Of a stretch of 64,000 nt of DNA, positions 25,920-35,800 are shown piece by piece. Under the pieces are notes generated by a model. The model ran no database searches. It had not been told where the DNA came from and was given only the letters and a program-made list of their open reading frames with translations. The position numbers and the translations under genes were made by a program. Origin of the DNA: Glutamicibacter sp. JL.03c (GTDB lineage: Bacteria; Actinomycetota; Actinomycetes; Actinomycetales; Micrococcaceae); the NCBI RefSeq assembly GCF_025854375.1, contig NZ_CP107575.1:2294001-2358000 (forward strand). The letters run 5' to 3'. Each line of letters starts with the position of its first letter. Positions within the stretch are counted from its first letter, which is position 1.

Positions 25920-27140
25920 CTAAGCGCGGGCGCGCCAGTCCTCCAGGAACTGTCCGATACGACCCACAGCATCCGTCAGATCCCGCACGTTCGGCAGGGT
26001 CACGAGCCGGAAATGATCTGGGCGTACCCAGTTGAATGCGGTGCCCTGGGTAATCAGGATTTTCTGCGCCTTGAGCAATTCAAGGGCGAACACCTCATCG
26101 TCATGCATCGGATAAACTTCTGGATCCAGCTTCGGGAACATGTAGAGCGAGCCCTTGGCCTTCTGCACCGAGACACCCGGGATGGCGGTGAGCAGGTCGT
26201 AGGCGGCATCGCGCTGTTCGAGCAGGCGTCCGCCAGGCAGGATCAAGTCGTTGATGGACTGGTATCCGCCCAACGCGGTCTGGATGGCATGCTGCGCTGG
26301 CACGTTGGCGCACAGACGCATGTTGGTCAGGAGGTTGATGCCTTCGATGTAATCGGCGGCCTGGTGCTTTGGACCGGAGATCGCCATCCATCCAGCACGG
26401 AAACCGCACACGCGGTAGGCCTTGGACAAGCCGGAGAAGGTCAGAATCAACACGTCATCGGCGAGCGACGCCGTGTTGATGTGCTCGGCGTCATCGTAGA
26501 GGATCTTTTCGTAGATCTCATCCGAGTAGACAATCAGCCCGTGCTTGCGTGCCAGTTCCAGAATCCCTTCAAGGGTTTCTTTCGGGTACACCGCACCGGT
26601 GGGATTATTCGGGTTGATGATCACGATGCCCTTGGTGCGATCGGTGATCTTGGATTCCATATCCTCAAGATCTGGAAGCCAGCCCTCTTCCTCGGTATTC
26701 AGGTAGTGCACCGGGGTGCCGCCGGCCAGCGAGACCGAAGCGGTCCACAGAGGGTAGTCGGGGGCAGGGATCAGGATCTCATCCCCGTTGTTCAGCAGCG
26801 CGTTGAGCGAGAGCGTAATGAGCTCGGAGACGCCGTTGCCGAGGTAGATGTCATCCACGCCAATGGTCTGGATGCCTCGGGTCTGGTAGTACTGCGAGAC
26901 CGCGGTTCGTGCCGAGAGGATGCCGCGGGAATCAGAGTAGCCCTGGGCGTTTGGCAGGTTGCGAATCATGTCGACAAGCACCGCGTCAGGCGCTTCGAAG
27001 CCGAACGGCGCGGGATTGCCGATATTCAGCTTCAGGATACGGTGCCCTTCGGACTCCATGCGTTGGGCGTGCTCCAGTAGCGGCCCACGGATGTCGTACA
27101 AGACATTGTGCAGTTTCGTCGATTGCTTGAATTCTGCCAT
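25920..27140 (-). CDS. pyridoxal phosphate aminotransferase (AlaA-like alanine aminotransferase)
   Basis: This 406-residue class I/II aminotransferase is closest to AlaA-type glutamate-pyruvate transaminases. Seen are LNIGNPAPFGFEAPD near the N-terminus, YSDSRGILSAR, GNGVSELI, NPNNPTGAVY, the Schiff-base lysine in FSGLSKAYRVCGFRAGW, and a C-terminal Arg block PDHFRLVTLPN. It acts in the cytosol, balancing pyruvate/alanine with glutamate. A strong terminator follows. An Lrp-type regulator is encoded 1.7 kb away, divergently, a plausible but unproven controller. Confidence 0.88.
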   Translation of the reverse strand: MAEFKQSTKLHNVLYDIRGPLLEHAQRMESEGHRILKLNIGNPAPFGFEAPDAVLVDMIRNLPNAQGYSDSRGILSARTAVSQYYQTRGIQTIGVDDIYLGNGVSELITLSLNALLNNGDEILIPAPDYPLWTASVSLAGGTPVHYLNTEEEGWLPDLEDMESKITDRTKGIVIINPNNPTGAVYPKETLEGILELARKHGLIVYSDEIYEKILYDDAEHINTASLADDVLILTFSGLSKAYRVCGFRAGWMAISGPKHQAADYIEGINLLTNMRLCANVPAQHAIQTALGGYQSINDLILPGGRLLEQRDAAYDLLTAIPGVSVQKAKGSLYMFPKLDPEVYPMHDDEVFALELLKAQKILITQGTAFNWVRPDHFRLVTLPNVRDLTDAVGRIGQFLEDWRARA

Positions 27141-27250
27141 GATTACACTTTCTCATGTCAGGCGTGTAGAACACACCTTGTTACTCGACCGCCGTCGGGT
27201 GCGGCCGAAATCCTTGGGGGGTCGAATTACTGGAGCAGTGCCACGGAGTG

Positions 27251-28177
27251 CTACTCGATAATCCATTCCCAGCGGGTCGCCGCCTGCGCGGGCTTCATCG
27301 CCCCTGGCGCGTTGACCATTCGGTTAAGATCCACCAGGGTCTGCTGAGACAGATCCCCGGTGACCTTGTTCAATTCACCGCGCGCCTTATCGTCGACGGC
27401 GCTGCTCGCCAGCAGCATGATCGGCTGCGCGTCGAAGAGCTTGGCGGTGTCGGGAATGCTCTTGAATCCTTCATCGGAAATCATCGCGTTGCCGGCGCTG
27501 ACGGCCACTGCACGGTCCACCGAGGCACGCAGCTGGGTGGCTAGATCATCGGTCTTCACCACCGAGACCTTCGGCTTTTCACAGCTTTCGGTCTTCAAGG
27601 TTGCTTTTTCGGTCTTCAAGGTTGCTTCAAGACTCTTGGTATTCGAATCGTCAGTGATGATGGTGAGCTTCTCGCAGGCGCCTGCCAGCGACGAAAGAGA
27701 ATCGACGCTGTGTGTCTGCGCTTCAGCCGAGCTCATCACCAAGACCTTGCCGGCATCAGCCGCGCTGAGATCCAGCGCCTCGATCTTGTCATTCGAGTCA
27801 TTGATCTCGGTGCGCAACTTCTTGAGATCGTCAACCGACAGCACGCCGTCTTCGCCGGCGATGGTTGCCCGATCCTTGGACAGGCTCAGCGCGGCGCCGG
27901 CGTAGTCCACAGCGATATCTGCTTGCCCGTCGATAACCTGCTGGTACGGGTTTTCGGAGGACTTGTTGATTTGAACGTCGTAGCCCTTGTCTTTCAGGGC
28001 GTTCTTGTAGACCTCGGCTAGGGCCTGCTCCGCAGGCTGCTCGCCACGCGCCAGCTTGAGCACAGCACTCTGGCTCGACTCCGAGGGAGCGCTCTGTTCA
28101 TCAGCAGTGCAGGCGGACAGGGGCAACAACAGGGCAAGGCTCAAGACACCAAGACGGGAGGTTTTTCGCAAGTTCAT
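27251..28177 (-). CDS. glycine betaine/choline-type ABC substrate-binding lipoprotein
   Basis: This 308-residue protein has a lipoprotein signal ending LLLPLSAC, so it is membrane-anchored after Cys acylation. The mature part resembles OpuAC/ProX-type binding proteins of osmoprotectant importers (ALKDKGYDVQ, GQADIAVDYAGAALS). No permease or ATPase gene is adjacent, so it is an orphan or works with a distant transporter. A seven-residue duplication (ATLKTEK/ATLKTES) lies in the middle. Ligand unknown. Confidence 0.75.
   Translation of the reverse strand: MNLRKTSRLGVLSLALLLPLSACTADEQSAPSESSQSAVLKLARGEQPAEQALAEVYKNALKDKGYDVQINKSSENPYQQVIDGQADIAVDYAGAALSLSKDRATIAGEDGVLSVDDLKKLRTEINDSNDKIEALDLSAADAGKVLVMSSAEAQTHSVDSLSSLAGACEKLTIITDDSNTKSLEATLKTEKATLKTESCEKPKVSVVKTDDLATQLRASVDRAVAVSAGNAMISDEGFKSIPDTAKLFDAQPIMLLASSAVDDKARGELNKVTGDLSQQTLVDLNRMVNAPGAMKPAQAATRWEWIIE
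27588..27629 (-). repeat. 21-bp tandem repeat inside the lipoprotein gene
   Basis: The sequence around CGGTCTTCAAGGTTGCTT occurs twice with a period of 21 bases. It encodes two copies of ATLKTE with one spacer residue each. The copies are nearly identical, so the duplication is recent and in frame. Confidence 0.85.
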
Positions 28178-28217
28178 ATCGCTATTGATTCTATGGCAGA
28201 GTCTTTTGATCCGGCGG

Positions 28218-28688
28218 TTACTCGCGGGGCGCGGTCAGTCGCAAAATGCTGTCCACGCGCTCGATGCAATTGAGCTGCTGGATTTCCTCGCGCGTGAACC
28301 ACGCGGCCTGGCTGGTCGAGCCGTTGACCTCGTGGCGCAGGTCGCCGCCGGTGAGCTTTGCCCGGTAGGTCACCGCCACGGTCTGCATGGCGTGCCCTTC
28401 ACCGGAGTACCGCTTGGCGCCGGGAATCACTCCGGTGGTGACATCCAGCAGGGTCAGCTCCCCTACTGCGTATCCGGTCTCTTCATAGACTTCGCGCTTG
28501 GCGCCTTCGATAATTGGCTCGCCCAGATCGATGCCGCCACCAGGGAGCGACCAGCGAGGGGTGAATTTCGGATCACGATGCCGCATATCCCAGAGCGTCA
28601 GCAGTATCTTTCCTTCGTGTTCCACCAAGCAGTATGCTGCGAGTCTGGTATCGAAGAATTCACCGGTATGCTCTGAACGTCGTGTCAT
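28218..28688 (-). CDS. Nudix hydrolase
   Basis: This 156-residue hydrolase of nucleoside diphosphates linked to X carries a Nudix box beginning GGGIDLGEPIIEGAKREVYE and ending ETGYAVGEL, with all metal-binding acids. An N-terminal RLAAYCLVEHEGKILLT strand is typical of MutT-like and NDP-sugar enzymes. Substrate unknown. The gene ends 40 bases before the start of the lipoprotein gene on the same strand, so co-transcription is possible. Confidence 0.88.
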   Translation of the reverse strand: MTRRSEHTGEFFDTRLAAYCLVEHEGKILLTLWDMRHRDPKFTPRWSLPGGGIDLGEPIIEGAKREVYEETGYAVGELTLLDVTTGVIPGAKRYSGEGHAMQTVAVTYRAKLTGGDLRHEVNGSTSQAAWFTREEIQQLNCIERVDSILRLTAPRE

Positions 28689-28800
28689 AACCCCAATATA
28701 TCGGTTTGTTCACCGTTTATTTTCCCCATCGCTCAGGGCATGATACGGATTATTGGCCAAATATCCCGCTGAAGGCATCCGGATGTGATGAAATATTCTT

Positions 28801-29307
28801 ATGTCCCAGCACTCAGAGCATTCCTCAAACGTCGACCTAGATGAAATCGATCGAATCATCATCGACGAATTGGTCGCCAATGCGCGCATCTCCAATGCCA
28901 CGCTTGCCCAGCGTGCAGGTATCGCGCCATCGACCGCCTTGCTGCGCACCCGTTCCCTGGTAGAGCGCGGCATCCTCACCGGCTATCACGCCGAAGTGGA
29001 TCTCGGCACCGTAGGCCGCACCGTCCAGGCTCTCATCTCGGTAAAGCTTCGCGCCCACGACCGCGAAAAGATCGATACCTTTGTCGAGCGCATCCCGCTC
29101 CTTCCAGAAGTACTGTCGATGTTCCACGTTTCCGGCGGCACCGACTACCTGTTGCACATCGCCGTGGGCTCCACCGATCACTTGCGCGACTGGGTGCTGG
29201 ACAACCTGGCTACCGACGAATCGGTGGGCCACACCGAAACCACGCTGGTTTTCGCCCATCACCGTGGAAACCGCGGTCCACTGCCTTCCGAAGACATGAT
29301 GAACTGA
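28801..29307 (+). CDS. Lrp/AsnC family transcriptional regulator
   Basis: This 168-residue regulator has an N-terminal helix-turn-helix (LDEIDRIIIDELVANARISN and APSTALLRTRSLVERGILTG) and a C-terminal RAM ligand-binding domain (LISVKLRAHDREKID, TDYLLHIAVGSTDHLRDWV). Such proteins sense amino acids and form octamers. Divergent from the Nudix gene. The alanine-type aminotransferase gene nearby is a likely target by analogy. Ends before a perfect 48-bp palindrome. Confidence 0.9.
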   Translation: MSQHSEHSSNVDLDEIDRIIIDELVANARISNATLAQRAGIAPSTALLRTRSLVERGILTGYHAEVDLGTVGRTVQALISVKLRAHDREKIDTFVERIPLLPEVLSMFHVSGGTDYLLHIAVGSTDHLRDWVLDNLATDESVGHTETTLVFAHHRGNRGPLPSEDMMN

Positions 29308-29333
29308 GTAATCCTCTGAGTCCTCGGCCTTCG

Positions 29334-29381
29334 GCAAACAGCTGGCCCTCACTGAATATTCAGTGAGGGCCAGCTGTTTGC
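29334..29381. terminator. perfect 48-bp palindrome, bidirectional terminator
   Basis: The 24-base half GCAAACAGCTGGCCCTCACT... is followed immediately by its exact complement, with no loop bases. It lies between convergent genes (Lrp stop at 29307, membrane protein stop at 29394). It should terminate transcription from both sides. A loop-less perfect repeat of this length is unusually long for this role. Confidence 0.75.
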
Positions 29382-29393
29382 TTATAACAAGTT

Positions 29394-30257
29394 CTAGGCG
29401 CGGCGGCGCTGCATTACGGCATCTAAGTTCAAGCGGGGCTTGGTATTTGATACCGCGAGATCAGTGGTTGGCAAGGTGCCAGTTGCTGGTGGAACGGCGG
29501 TTTCCGCGACAGGTGCCTCAGATGTCTTGGCGGCGGTCTCCTTGACGCTCTCCTCGCGCTTGGAGGCCACCGAGGTTACTGCGGCACGATCTTCCGCAGA
29601 AACCTCCGAGGCCAGGCGCTTGGCATCTTCCGAAGCCTTCAGGCTGATCTGCTTGCTTGGACGCAGCGGCTCTTCAACTGGCAATGGAGTCTTCTGTACC
29701 CGTGGTGCAGGAGTTTCATTCGCGCTCTTGGCAGCCTTGGCGATGCGCTCGGATGCCTCGACGTAGGTTGGCTTGGGAACGCGAGTAGGTGCCCAGGTGT
29801 CAGGCTGCTTCACACCGCCGTGGCCGTGAGCCACTCGCAGTGCTTCGGCGCGAAGTTCCTCAGCGGTGATGGCTGGTGCGCGGCGGGAAGATCCTGGACG
29901 AGCGTCGAAGACTTCGTCGCCATCGTGCTTGCGGTGAATGACCTGGTTGGCTGCATCTTCGAATGCCGGGGTCTGCAGCGCCTTTTGGCGGGTGGCTTCC
30001 AAGTGGTCTAACAGCTTGCGGTTGCGGTCGCGGACGGCGAGCATGCGCAAGGTGGCGAAGGAAAGCACCGCGACGAGAGCGAAGATGCCTACGGTGCCGA
30101 AGGATAAGGCGGTGAAGGGAGCCAGCCCGACTCCGAGGACCGTGGCGATAACTGCCAGTGCACCGATCAGGGCGACGGACAATCGGCCATAGCGCACACG
30201 TATCTTGAGTTTTCTCGCAGCGACTTCCTGCGAAGCGCTCTGTGACGTGCCAGCCAT
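29394..30257 (-). CDS. hypothetical membrane protein with long charged C-terminal tail
   Basis: This 287-residue protein has two adjacent membrane helices at about residues 27-48 and 52-72 (LSVALIGALAVIATVLGVGL, SFGTVGIFALVAVLSFATL). These are followed by a long hydrophilic tail rich in Ala, Glu, Lys and Pro, ending LNLDAVMQRRRA. GGAGGAC precedes the ATG. No enzyme motif is seen. Similar proteins occur in Micrococcaceae without assigned function. The tail probably faces the cytosol. Confidence 0.75.
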   Translation of the reverse strand: MAGTSQSASQEVAARKLKIRVRYGRLSVALIGALAVIATVLGVGLAPFTALSFGTVGIFALVAVLSFATLRMLAVRDRNRKLLDHLEATRQKALQTPAFEDAANQVIHRKHDGDEVFDARPGSSRRAPAITAEELRAEALRVAHGHGGVKQPDTWAPTRVPKPTYVEASERIAKAAKSANETPAPRVQKTPLPVEEPLRPSKQISLKASEDAKRLASEVSAEDRAAVTSVASKREESVKETAAKTSEAPVAETAVPPATGTLPTTDLAVSNTKPRLNLDAVMQRRRA

Positions 30258-30437
30258 GTGCGTCCTCCATCACCGATTCGATCGGTCAAATCTTCCAGAA
30301 CCGAATACGGCTCTTTCAAATCAACCCTATGCAACCGATCTTGCGGTGACACGCATATATGTCGGTGTGTCTATAAGTTTTCGCCACTACTTTGTGCTCC
30401 ACAAATGCGGATTGGCTTGAGAAGCACGCAAACAGAA

Positions 30438-31064
30438 TCAACCTTCGTAGATACGTTCGAGCATCGTGCTTGATAGCTCTTCGCGGTTTAATGCGAAGGT
30501 CCGGTGATCACGCCATGCGCCATCAATGTGCAGGTACGCTTTTCGTACTCCTTCGTCGCGGAATCCAAGTTTTTCCGCCACTCGCAAACTCGGCGCATTC
30601 TCTGGACGGATGTTGATCTCAAGGCGGTGCAGCTGGAGGTCATCAAAACAATGATCAATGACCACGGCGCAGGCTTCGGTCATCAGGCCGAAGCCTGCAT
30701 GCTGATGGTCAATCCAATAACCGATGGAAGCGGTCCGCGCGGCCCCATACTGCACCGAGGATACGGAGACCTGCCCGATGAGCGGTGGACTGGACTGATG
30801 CAACTGTGGCAGCGCAATGGCCCACGAGTAGCCGGTTCCTTCACGGGCTGCCTGGTCCTTGCCCACGATCATCTGGCGGAAGGTCATGGACTCAGGCGGG
30901 CCCATGGGGCTGGTGGGATCCCATGGCTGCAGCCACTGCGAATTGACGTAGCGCAGGTTGATCCATTCGGTCTCATCCCGCATGGTCAACTGACGCAGCA
31001 GCAAGCGGTCCGAGCTCAATTCGGGGACCAGTCGCGTGGCACGGCGAGAGAAGAGCATGAGCAC
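30438..31064 (-). CDS. RimJ/RimL-type GNAT N-acetyltransferase
   Basis: This 208-residue protein-alanine acetyltransferase-like enzyme contains SDRLLLRQLTMRDETEWINL at the N-terminus, ASIGYWIDHQHAGFGLMTEA (acetyl-CoA site region) and INIRPENAPSLRVAEKLGF. The target could be a ribosomal protein N-terminus, as in RimJ, but this is not readable. GTG at 31064 follows GGGAG. An ATG two codons later is the alternative. Divergent from the cyclo-ligase gene. Confidence 0.85.
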   Translation of the reverse strand: MLMLFSRRATRLVPELSSDRLLLRQLTMRDETEWINLRYVNSQWLQPWDPTSPMGPPESMTFRQMIVGKDQAAREGTGYSWAIALPQLHQSSPPLIGQVSVSSVQYGAARTASIGYWIDHQHAGFGLMTEACAVVIDHCFDDLQLHRLEINIRPENAPSLRVAEKLGFRDEGVRKAYLHIDGAWRDHRTFALNREELSSTMLERIYEG

Positions 31065-31144
31065 ATCGTAATACTCCCGAGTCGCATAAGCGCACTGCGT
31101 GGCAAGCCAGGTGCATTTCTTTGCGTTGTGCGTAAGCTGGAGTC

Positions 31145-31759
31145 ATGACTGCGAACCCTGCGAAGAACCACGACTCCGGAAAGAAAGCCGTCCGTGCATC
31201 CATCCGCGCGGCGAGGGATTCCATGGATAACGCCACGCGTGCCGAGCTGGGCGGGAAATTGGCGAAGACTGTTCTTGGCTATCTGACGCAGAGTACCGGC
31301 ATCGTACGCAAGGTCGCCGCGTACACTTCCTCCCTGGGTGAACCCGATACCTCCACGCTGCTCGACGCATTGGTCAATGAAGGCATCGAGGTCTTTTTGC
31401 CCGTGTGCGAACCGGAGTTCGCGCTGTCATGGGCCGCCTATACCCCGGGCATGCAATTCCAGCGCAGCGCGCTGGCGCCGGTCATGGAACCAGCAGGTCC
31501 CCGCTTTGGAACTGAAATCTTCGATGACATTAATACCTTGATCATCCCTGCCCTGGCCATCGATGAGCAGGGGCTTCGGCTTGGCCAGGGCGGCGGATAC
31601 TATGACCGTTTCCTGCCATTGATCGAGGACTCCCCGGTGCGTGTCGCAGCGATTGTCTATGACAATGAATATGTTCCAGCGGGGTCTTTCCCCGTGGCTG
31701 AGCATGATCAGCCGGTGGATCTGGTCTTCACGCCGGCGGAAGTCCACCAGATCATCTAG
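31145..31759 (+). CDS. 5-formyltetrahydrofolate cyclo-ligase
   Basis: This 204-residue enzyme converts 5-formyl-THF to 5,10-methenyl-THF using ATP. The signature LRLGQGGGYYDRFLP lies near residue 142. The N-terminal SGKKAVRASIRAARDSM with Lys/Arg-rich helix and EVFLPVCEP are typical. TGGAG stands before the ATG. Followed after 79 bases by the SAF-domain gene. Confidence 0.93.
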   Translation: MTANPAKNHDSGKKAVRASIRAARDSMDNATRAELGGKLAKTVLGYLTQSTGIVRKVAAYTSSLGEPDTSTLLDALVNEGIEVFLPVCEPEFALSWAAYTPGMQFQRSALAPVMEPAGPRFGTEIFDDINTLIIPALAIDEQGLRLGQGGGYYDRFLPLIEDSPVRVAAIVYDNEYVPAGSFPVAEHDQPVDLVFTPAEVHQII

Positions 31760-31838
31760 GGCTTGGCGCGAGAGGCACTTACGCACAATTCGTCGCGTAG
31801 AGCATCGCAGGCCCGTGGCACACCGCTTGCATGGTGCC

Positions 31839-32549
31839 ATGAGCTATTTCTTCAAGTCCTCCGCGCGTGCCCGTCCGCCCGCCATCCCCCGGCCGAAAGT
31901 CCGCCCAGCCCGCAACCGCAGCGAGTTGCTGAGGCGTTATCGAAAACCCTTGGCATTGGCCTTCACGCTTTTGGCCGTTGCTGGCCTGCTCAACGTCTTT
32001 TCTTCAGGCCAGCTGACCCAGCGTGAAGTGGTGGTTGTGGCCACCGATATTCCGGCGGGAAGCGAGATTTCCGCGAATCACCTTTCGGTGCAGACCGTTC
32101 GCCTTGACCCTGCCGATGACGAAATCTTTGATTCCCCGGAACAGCTGGTTGGCCAGCGCATCGCCATTGGATTGGATGCAGGAACGGTGATCCGCAAGTA
32201 CGCGCTGGTCGGCGAGCAATTATTGGCTGGTGCCGTTGATGGCACCGTGGCGGTTCCCCTGCGTTTGAGTGATCCGGCCACGGTGACCCTGCTCCAGCCC
32301 GGACAGCTGGTGGACATCGTCTTGACCACCGGCGATGGTTTTGACCGTGAGATCGCATCCAGCACGATCGCAAAATCCGTACCCGTATTGTGGGTTCCTC
32401 AAAGTGCTTCCGATTCGGAATTCGGGATGCTCAATGGCACTGTCCCGAGCGGCGAAGGGATCATCGTTGTCGCCGCGGCCAGCAGCCTCTCGGATGATCT
32501 TTCCGGCGCGGTCTCTCGCGGCAAGGTCTCTGCGGTATTGGTCGACTAG
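31839..32549 (+). CDS. SAF-domain protein, CpaB/RcpC-like
   Basis: This 236-residue protein has an N-terminal basic segment, one membrane helix (PLALAFTLLAVAGLLNVF) and an outer SAF domain (REVVVVATDIPAGSEISANH, VGQRIAIGLDAGTVI). It resembles CpaB of Flp/Tad pili, but no pilus genes are near, and in actinobacteria such orphan proteins are common. The longer frame from 31641 lies inside the cyclo-ligase gene, so ATG 31839 is used. Role unknown. Confidence 0.75.
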   Translation: MSYFFKSSARARPPAIPRPKVRPARNRSELLRRYRKPLALAFTLLAVAGLLNVFSSGQLTQREVVVVATDIPAGSEISANHLSVQTVRLDPADDEIFDSPEQLVGQRIAIGLDAGTVIRKYALVGEQLLAGAVDGTVAVPLRLSDPATVTLLQPGQLVDIVLTTGDGFDREIASSTIAKSVPVLWVPQSASDSEFGMLNGTVPSGEGIIVVAAASSLSDDLSGAVSRGKVSAVLVD

Positions 32550-32557
32550 TTTGGACC

Positions 32558-32875
32558 TCAGCCCCAGTGCGGTGGCTTCTCGCGCTTCATCAATTCCGCG
32601 AGATCTTCCTTAGCTTCGCCCCACAGTCGCGGGTCCTGGTCCTTGGCGATGAATTCCGCCAACGGATCGGCGCTGCGCTGTGGAGTTTTCCCGGCAGCAT
32701 CTGTCGCCGACCCGGCGGCAGCCTGCGGCTCAGCGAGGGCACGGTCAACGGACTCCGAGTGCGGCACCGGGGCGTAACTGCCGGTGAGCTGGACACGTTG
32801 TTCCAGATGTTGTGGTGGTGCGACCACGCGCGGCCGCTTGCGACGGCCGCGCGTTGGTTCCTGCTCAGAAGTCAT
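32558..32875 (-). CDS. small hypothetical protein coupled to helicase-like gene
   Basis: This 105-residue hydrophilic protein begins with a basic stretch (RGRRKRPRVVAPPQHLEQRV) and ends with DPRLWGEAKEDLAELMKREK. No membrane segment or known motif is seen. Its ATG overlaps the stop of the large helicase-like gene by one base (TAATG), so it is probably made together with that protein and may be a partner. Confidence 0.7.
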   Translation of the reverse strand: MTSEQEPTRGRRKRPRVVAPPQHLEQRVQLTGSYAPVPHSESVDRALAEPQAAAGSATDAAGKTPQRSADPLAEFIAKDQDPRLWGEAKEDLAELMKREKPPHWG

Positions 32876-35800
32876 TACTTCTCGGACGCCGGCTGTTCAG
32901 TTGCCTGGCTGGCCGGAACCGGTGCCGGGGTGGTTGGCTTCGATTCACCGGCCGCCGGTGCTTCCGGCGCCTTCGCCTCGTTGTCCTCGGCTGATTCTTC
33001 GACTGATACCTCAGCGGCTGCGCCGGCCTTAGGATCCAACTTGGACTTCGCTGTTTTCAGCAGTCCGCTCTTTTCCTTTGGTGCCGGTTCAGTAGTCACA
33101 TCTCGTGCCGATACCGGACGAGCCGCTGCCACCGAGCTGCGCGATGAGGAGTCTTCAGTCGTGGCCGCGCTGGTTGGAGCCTTGAGCTGCAGGGCCTTGG
33201 CCAGGCGCTCAGTCACCGCTCCTGGATCCGTGAAGACATCGATAGTCCACAACGGAACATAACGCCAGCCGTGCTTCTCGAAGAATTCAGGGCGCAGACG
33301 GCTGCGCTCGCGCACGGTCAATTCCGCATAATGTTCGGTGCCGTCGTAGACCACTGCCAGCGGGCGAATCCCGCTATCTGCCGAGTCGAAGACGTGAGCC
33401 GACAAGTCAAGGACACCACGGTAGTCTTCAGCCACAATGGCACCGCGTTCACGCAGGCGGCGGGCCAGGTCCGAGACCAGCGGGTCAAATCGCGGGTTGC
33501 GCATGGCGCTGACACCGGAATCGCCAGCTTCCACGCGTCCGAAGAGCTCAAAGAACTGACGGGCACCGCGGTACACGCGGTTCAGGTCCACGTCGCTTGG
33601 CAGCAGGCTGGAAACCAAAGTCATATGGCTGCGCGAACGGGTCATCGCTGCAACAAAGAGCTGCTCGCCGCCTTCACGCGAGAGCGCACCGAATTCGTGC
33701 AAGGTCTTTCCATGAGGAGTGCGCCCGTAGCCCCATGCGAAAATCACCGCATCGCGACGCAGGCCGATCAAACGGTCCATAGTGGTCACGACGAATGATT
33801 CCTGCTTGGATCGCAGGTAATCCATGGCGTATTTGTGATTCGGCAGCTGCACGCGAATCGCTTCGGCGATGGCCGAGGCATGGCTGCGGTTCGAAGCGAT
33901 GACCGCCAAGGACTCATGGCCTTGGTTCTTGAAGTGCTCGAAGACCAGATCAACAACGCGGGCTACCTCGGCGGCGGTGGTCTGCACGCCGTCTTCGCTG
34001 TTGGCCAGCGAGCCGGTGGCGTCCGGTACGTATTCGCTGCGCAACAGCGGCGAGTTGCCGCTGATGTTCACAGCCATTGGCAGACGCGAGATGCTGTTGT
34101 CGTAGAAGGTGGTGGACAGCTGCTCCACCAATCCTTCGTCAATCCCCCGGTACACGGTGGACAGCGAGCCGGCGACCAGCACCTTGTTCAGTGCCGAGAG
34201 CGCCGAACGATCCTGCTTGTGCTCGATGACGCGGGCAGTGGGGTCAACGGAAACTTCGAAGCGCTTTGGCCCGCCGAGCATTTCATCACCGATGGCGATG
34301 ACCTGGCTGGAGCGGCGCAGCGCATCAAGCACTTCACGCAGGGCCAGATAGTTGGCTTCCAGGAGGATGACTGCGTCGAATTCCGCATCTTCAGGCAGCG
34401 CGCTGCCAAGCAGCAGCGGGGCGGAAACGATGACCGGCGTCAGCGAATTCGCCAATGGCGCGCCCAGCTGCAGCAAGCCTGCAATGCTCGGGGCACCGGA
34501 CTTGAGCATGTCACGCAGCGCGCGGGATCCTGCACGGTGGTCAGCCAGAGCGGCCTTCCAGCTGCGCGACAGGGCCCAGCGGATGCGCTGCGGGCCGGAG
34601 GCGATGTGCGCGCCGTCGGCCAGGCGGTAGTCGGCTTCGATCTTCTCCAGCTTGGAGCCGTCATTCATCGCGAGGAAGTCATCGCCGGAAATCATGGCGT
34701 CCAGCACGGACTGCCACCACGCCAGTTCCAGTTCGCTGTCCACGGCATCGGCATCGATTTCTCGCTCGGCGAAGTCATCGAGCAGATCTCCCAGGCCAGC
34801 TTCGGTGAGCTGCTCGGAGATCAGGGTGCGCTCTGGCAGTTCGCCCAAGTCTTCGCGGCGGTCAACCAGGGCTGCGACGGTATCGAGCAATTCGGCGATA
34901 GGCATTTCGCGCAAGCGGGAGCCCAGGGCTGGCGGCAGCATGCCGGCCAGCTTGTCGATGCGGGCTCCGGCGTCGTGGTAGCCGGCCTCGACGTCAAGCA
35001 ATCCGCCAGGGACCTGCGGGTTGCGCTGGCTGGTGGCGATGGCGCGCCATGCGTCGCGCTGCACCGAGACCGCCTGCAGGGCTGCCTGCAGGTCAGCGAC
35101 GTGCATGCCGGGACGAACGTATTCCTTGGCGATCTTGCGCAGGCGGGAGCGGACGATGGAGCCCATTTCCACGCCATGCTCGCGGCGCCAGGCGCTGGTC
35201 GCGGTGGCGGCGATCAGATCATCAATGTCGCCCTCGAAAATGTCCGACTCGAACTTGTCCAGGGAGCCGCGCACGGCAACCAGCAGCTGCAGCTGGTCGC
35301 CCCACTTGTCGTAGCTGTCTTCCAGGCGGATCTGCGACTGCTTGGCGATCTTCTCCATGTGCTCATGGAGGATCGGCAAATCCCGGCCCAGGCCACTGGC
35401 CAAGTTCAGTGCCTGTTCGGTGGCTTCGGCATTGCGCAGCGGCGCACCATGCCATGGGCTGGTGGTGTGTTCCTTGGAGTAGGCGCCAAGCTGGGCGGCG
35501 CGCTTGAGCTGCGCTGCGACATGTCCACGCTGGCCCATGGAGTCCAGGACCGAACGCTTCAGGCGCACGGTGGTCGACGGTGCCGGTTCCAGCGCGGAGA
35601 GGCGTGCCAGCTCCTGCATGGCCTGGTAGGGCGAGCAGCCCCAGCGGCTGCGTACCGAGTGCAGGGACTTCACGTGTTCGTGCAGTGCGTGGCGGGATTC
35701 GCGCAGGCGCTTGAACATCGAACCCAGTTGCGGTTCGGTGGCCTTCTCATTGCGCAGGATGGATTTGGTGAGCAGGGTGCGCAGCTGCTCCGGATCCTCG

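Noticed and set aside
25887-27080. 397-codon plus-strand frame
   Set aside because: Antisense shadow of the AlaA-like aminotransferase gene.
28791-28800. TATTCT as a -10 box for the Lrp gene
   Set aside because: It lies so close to the ATG that transcription would start inside the gene.
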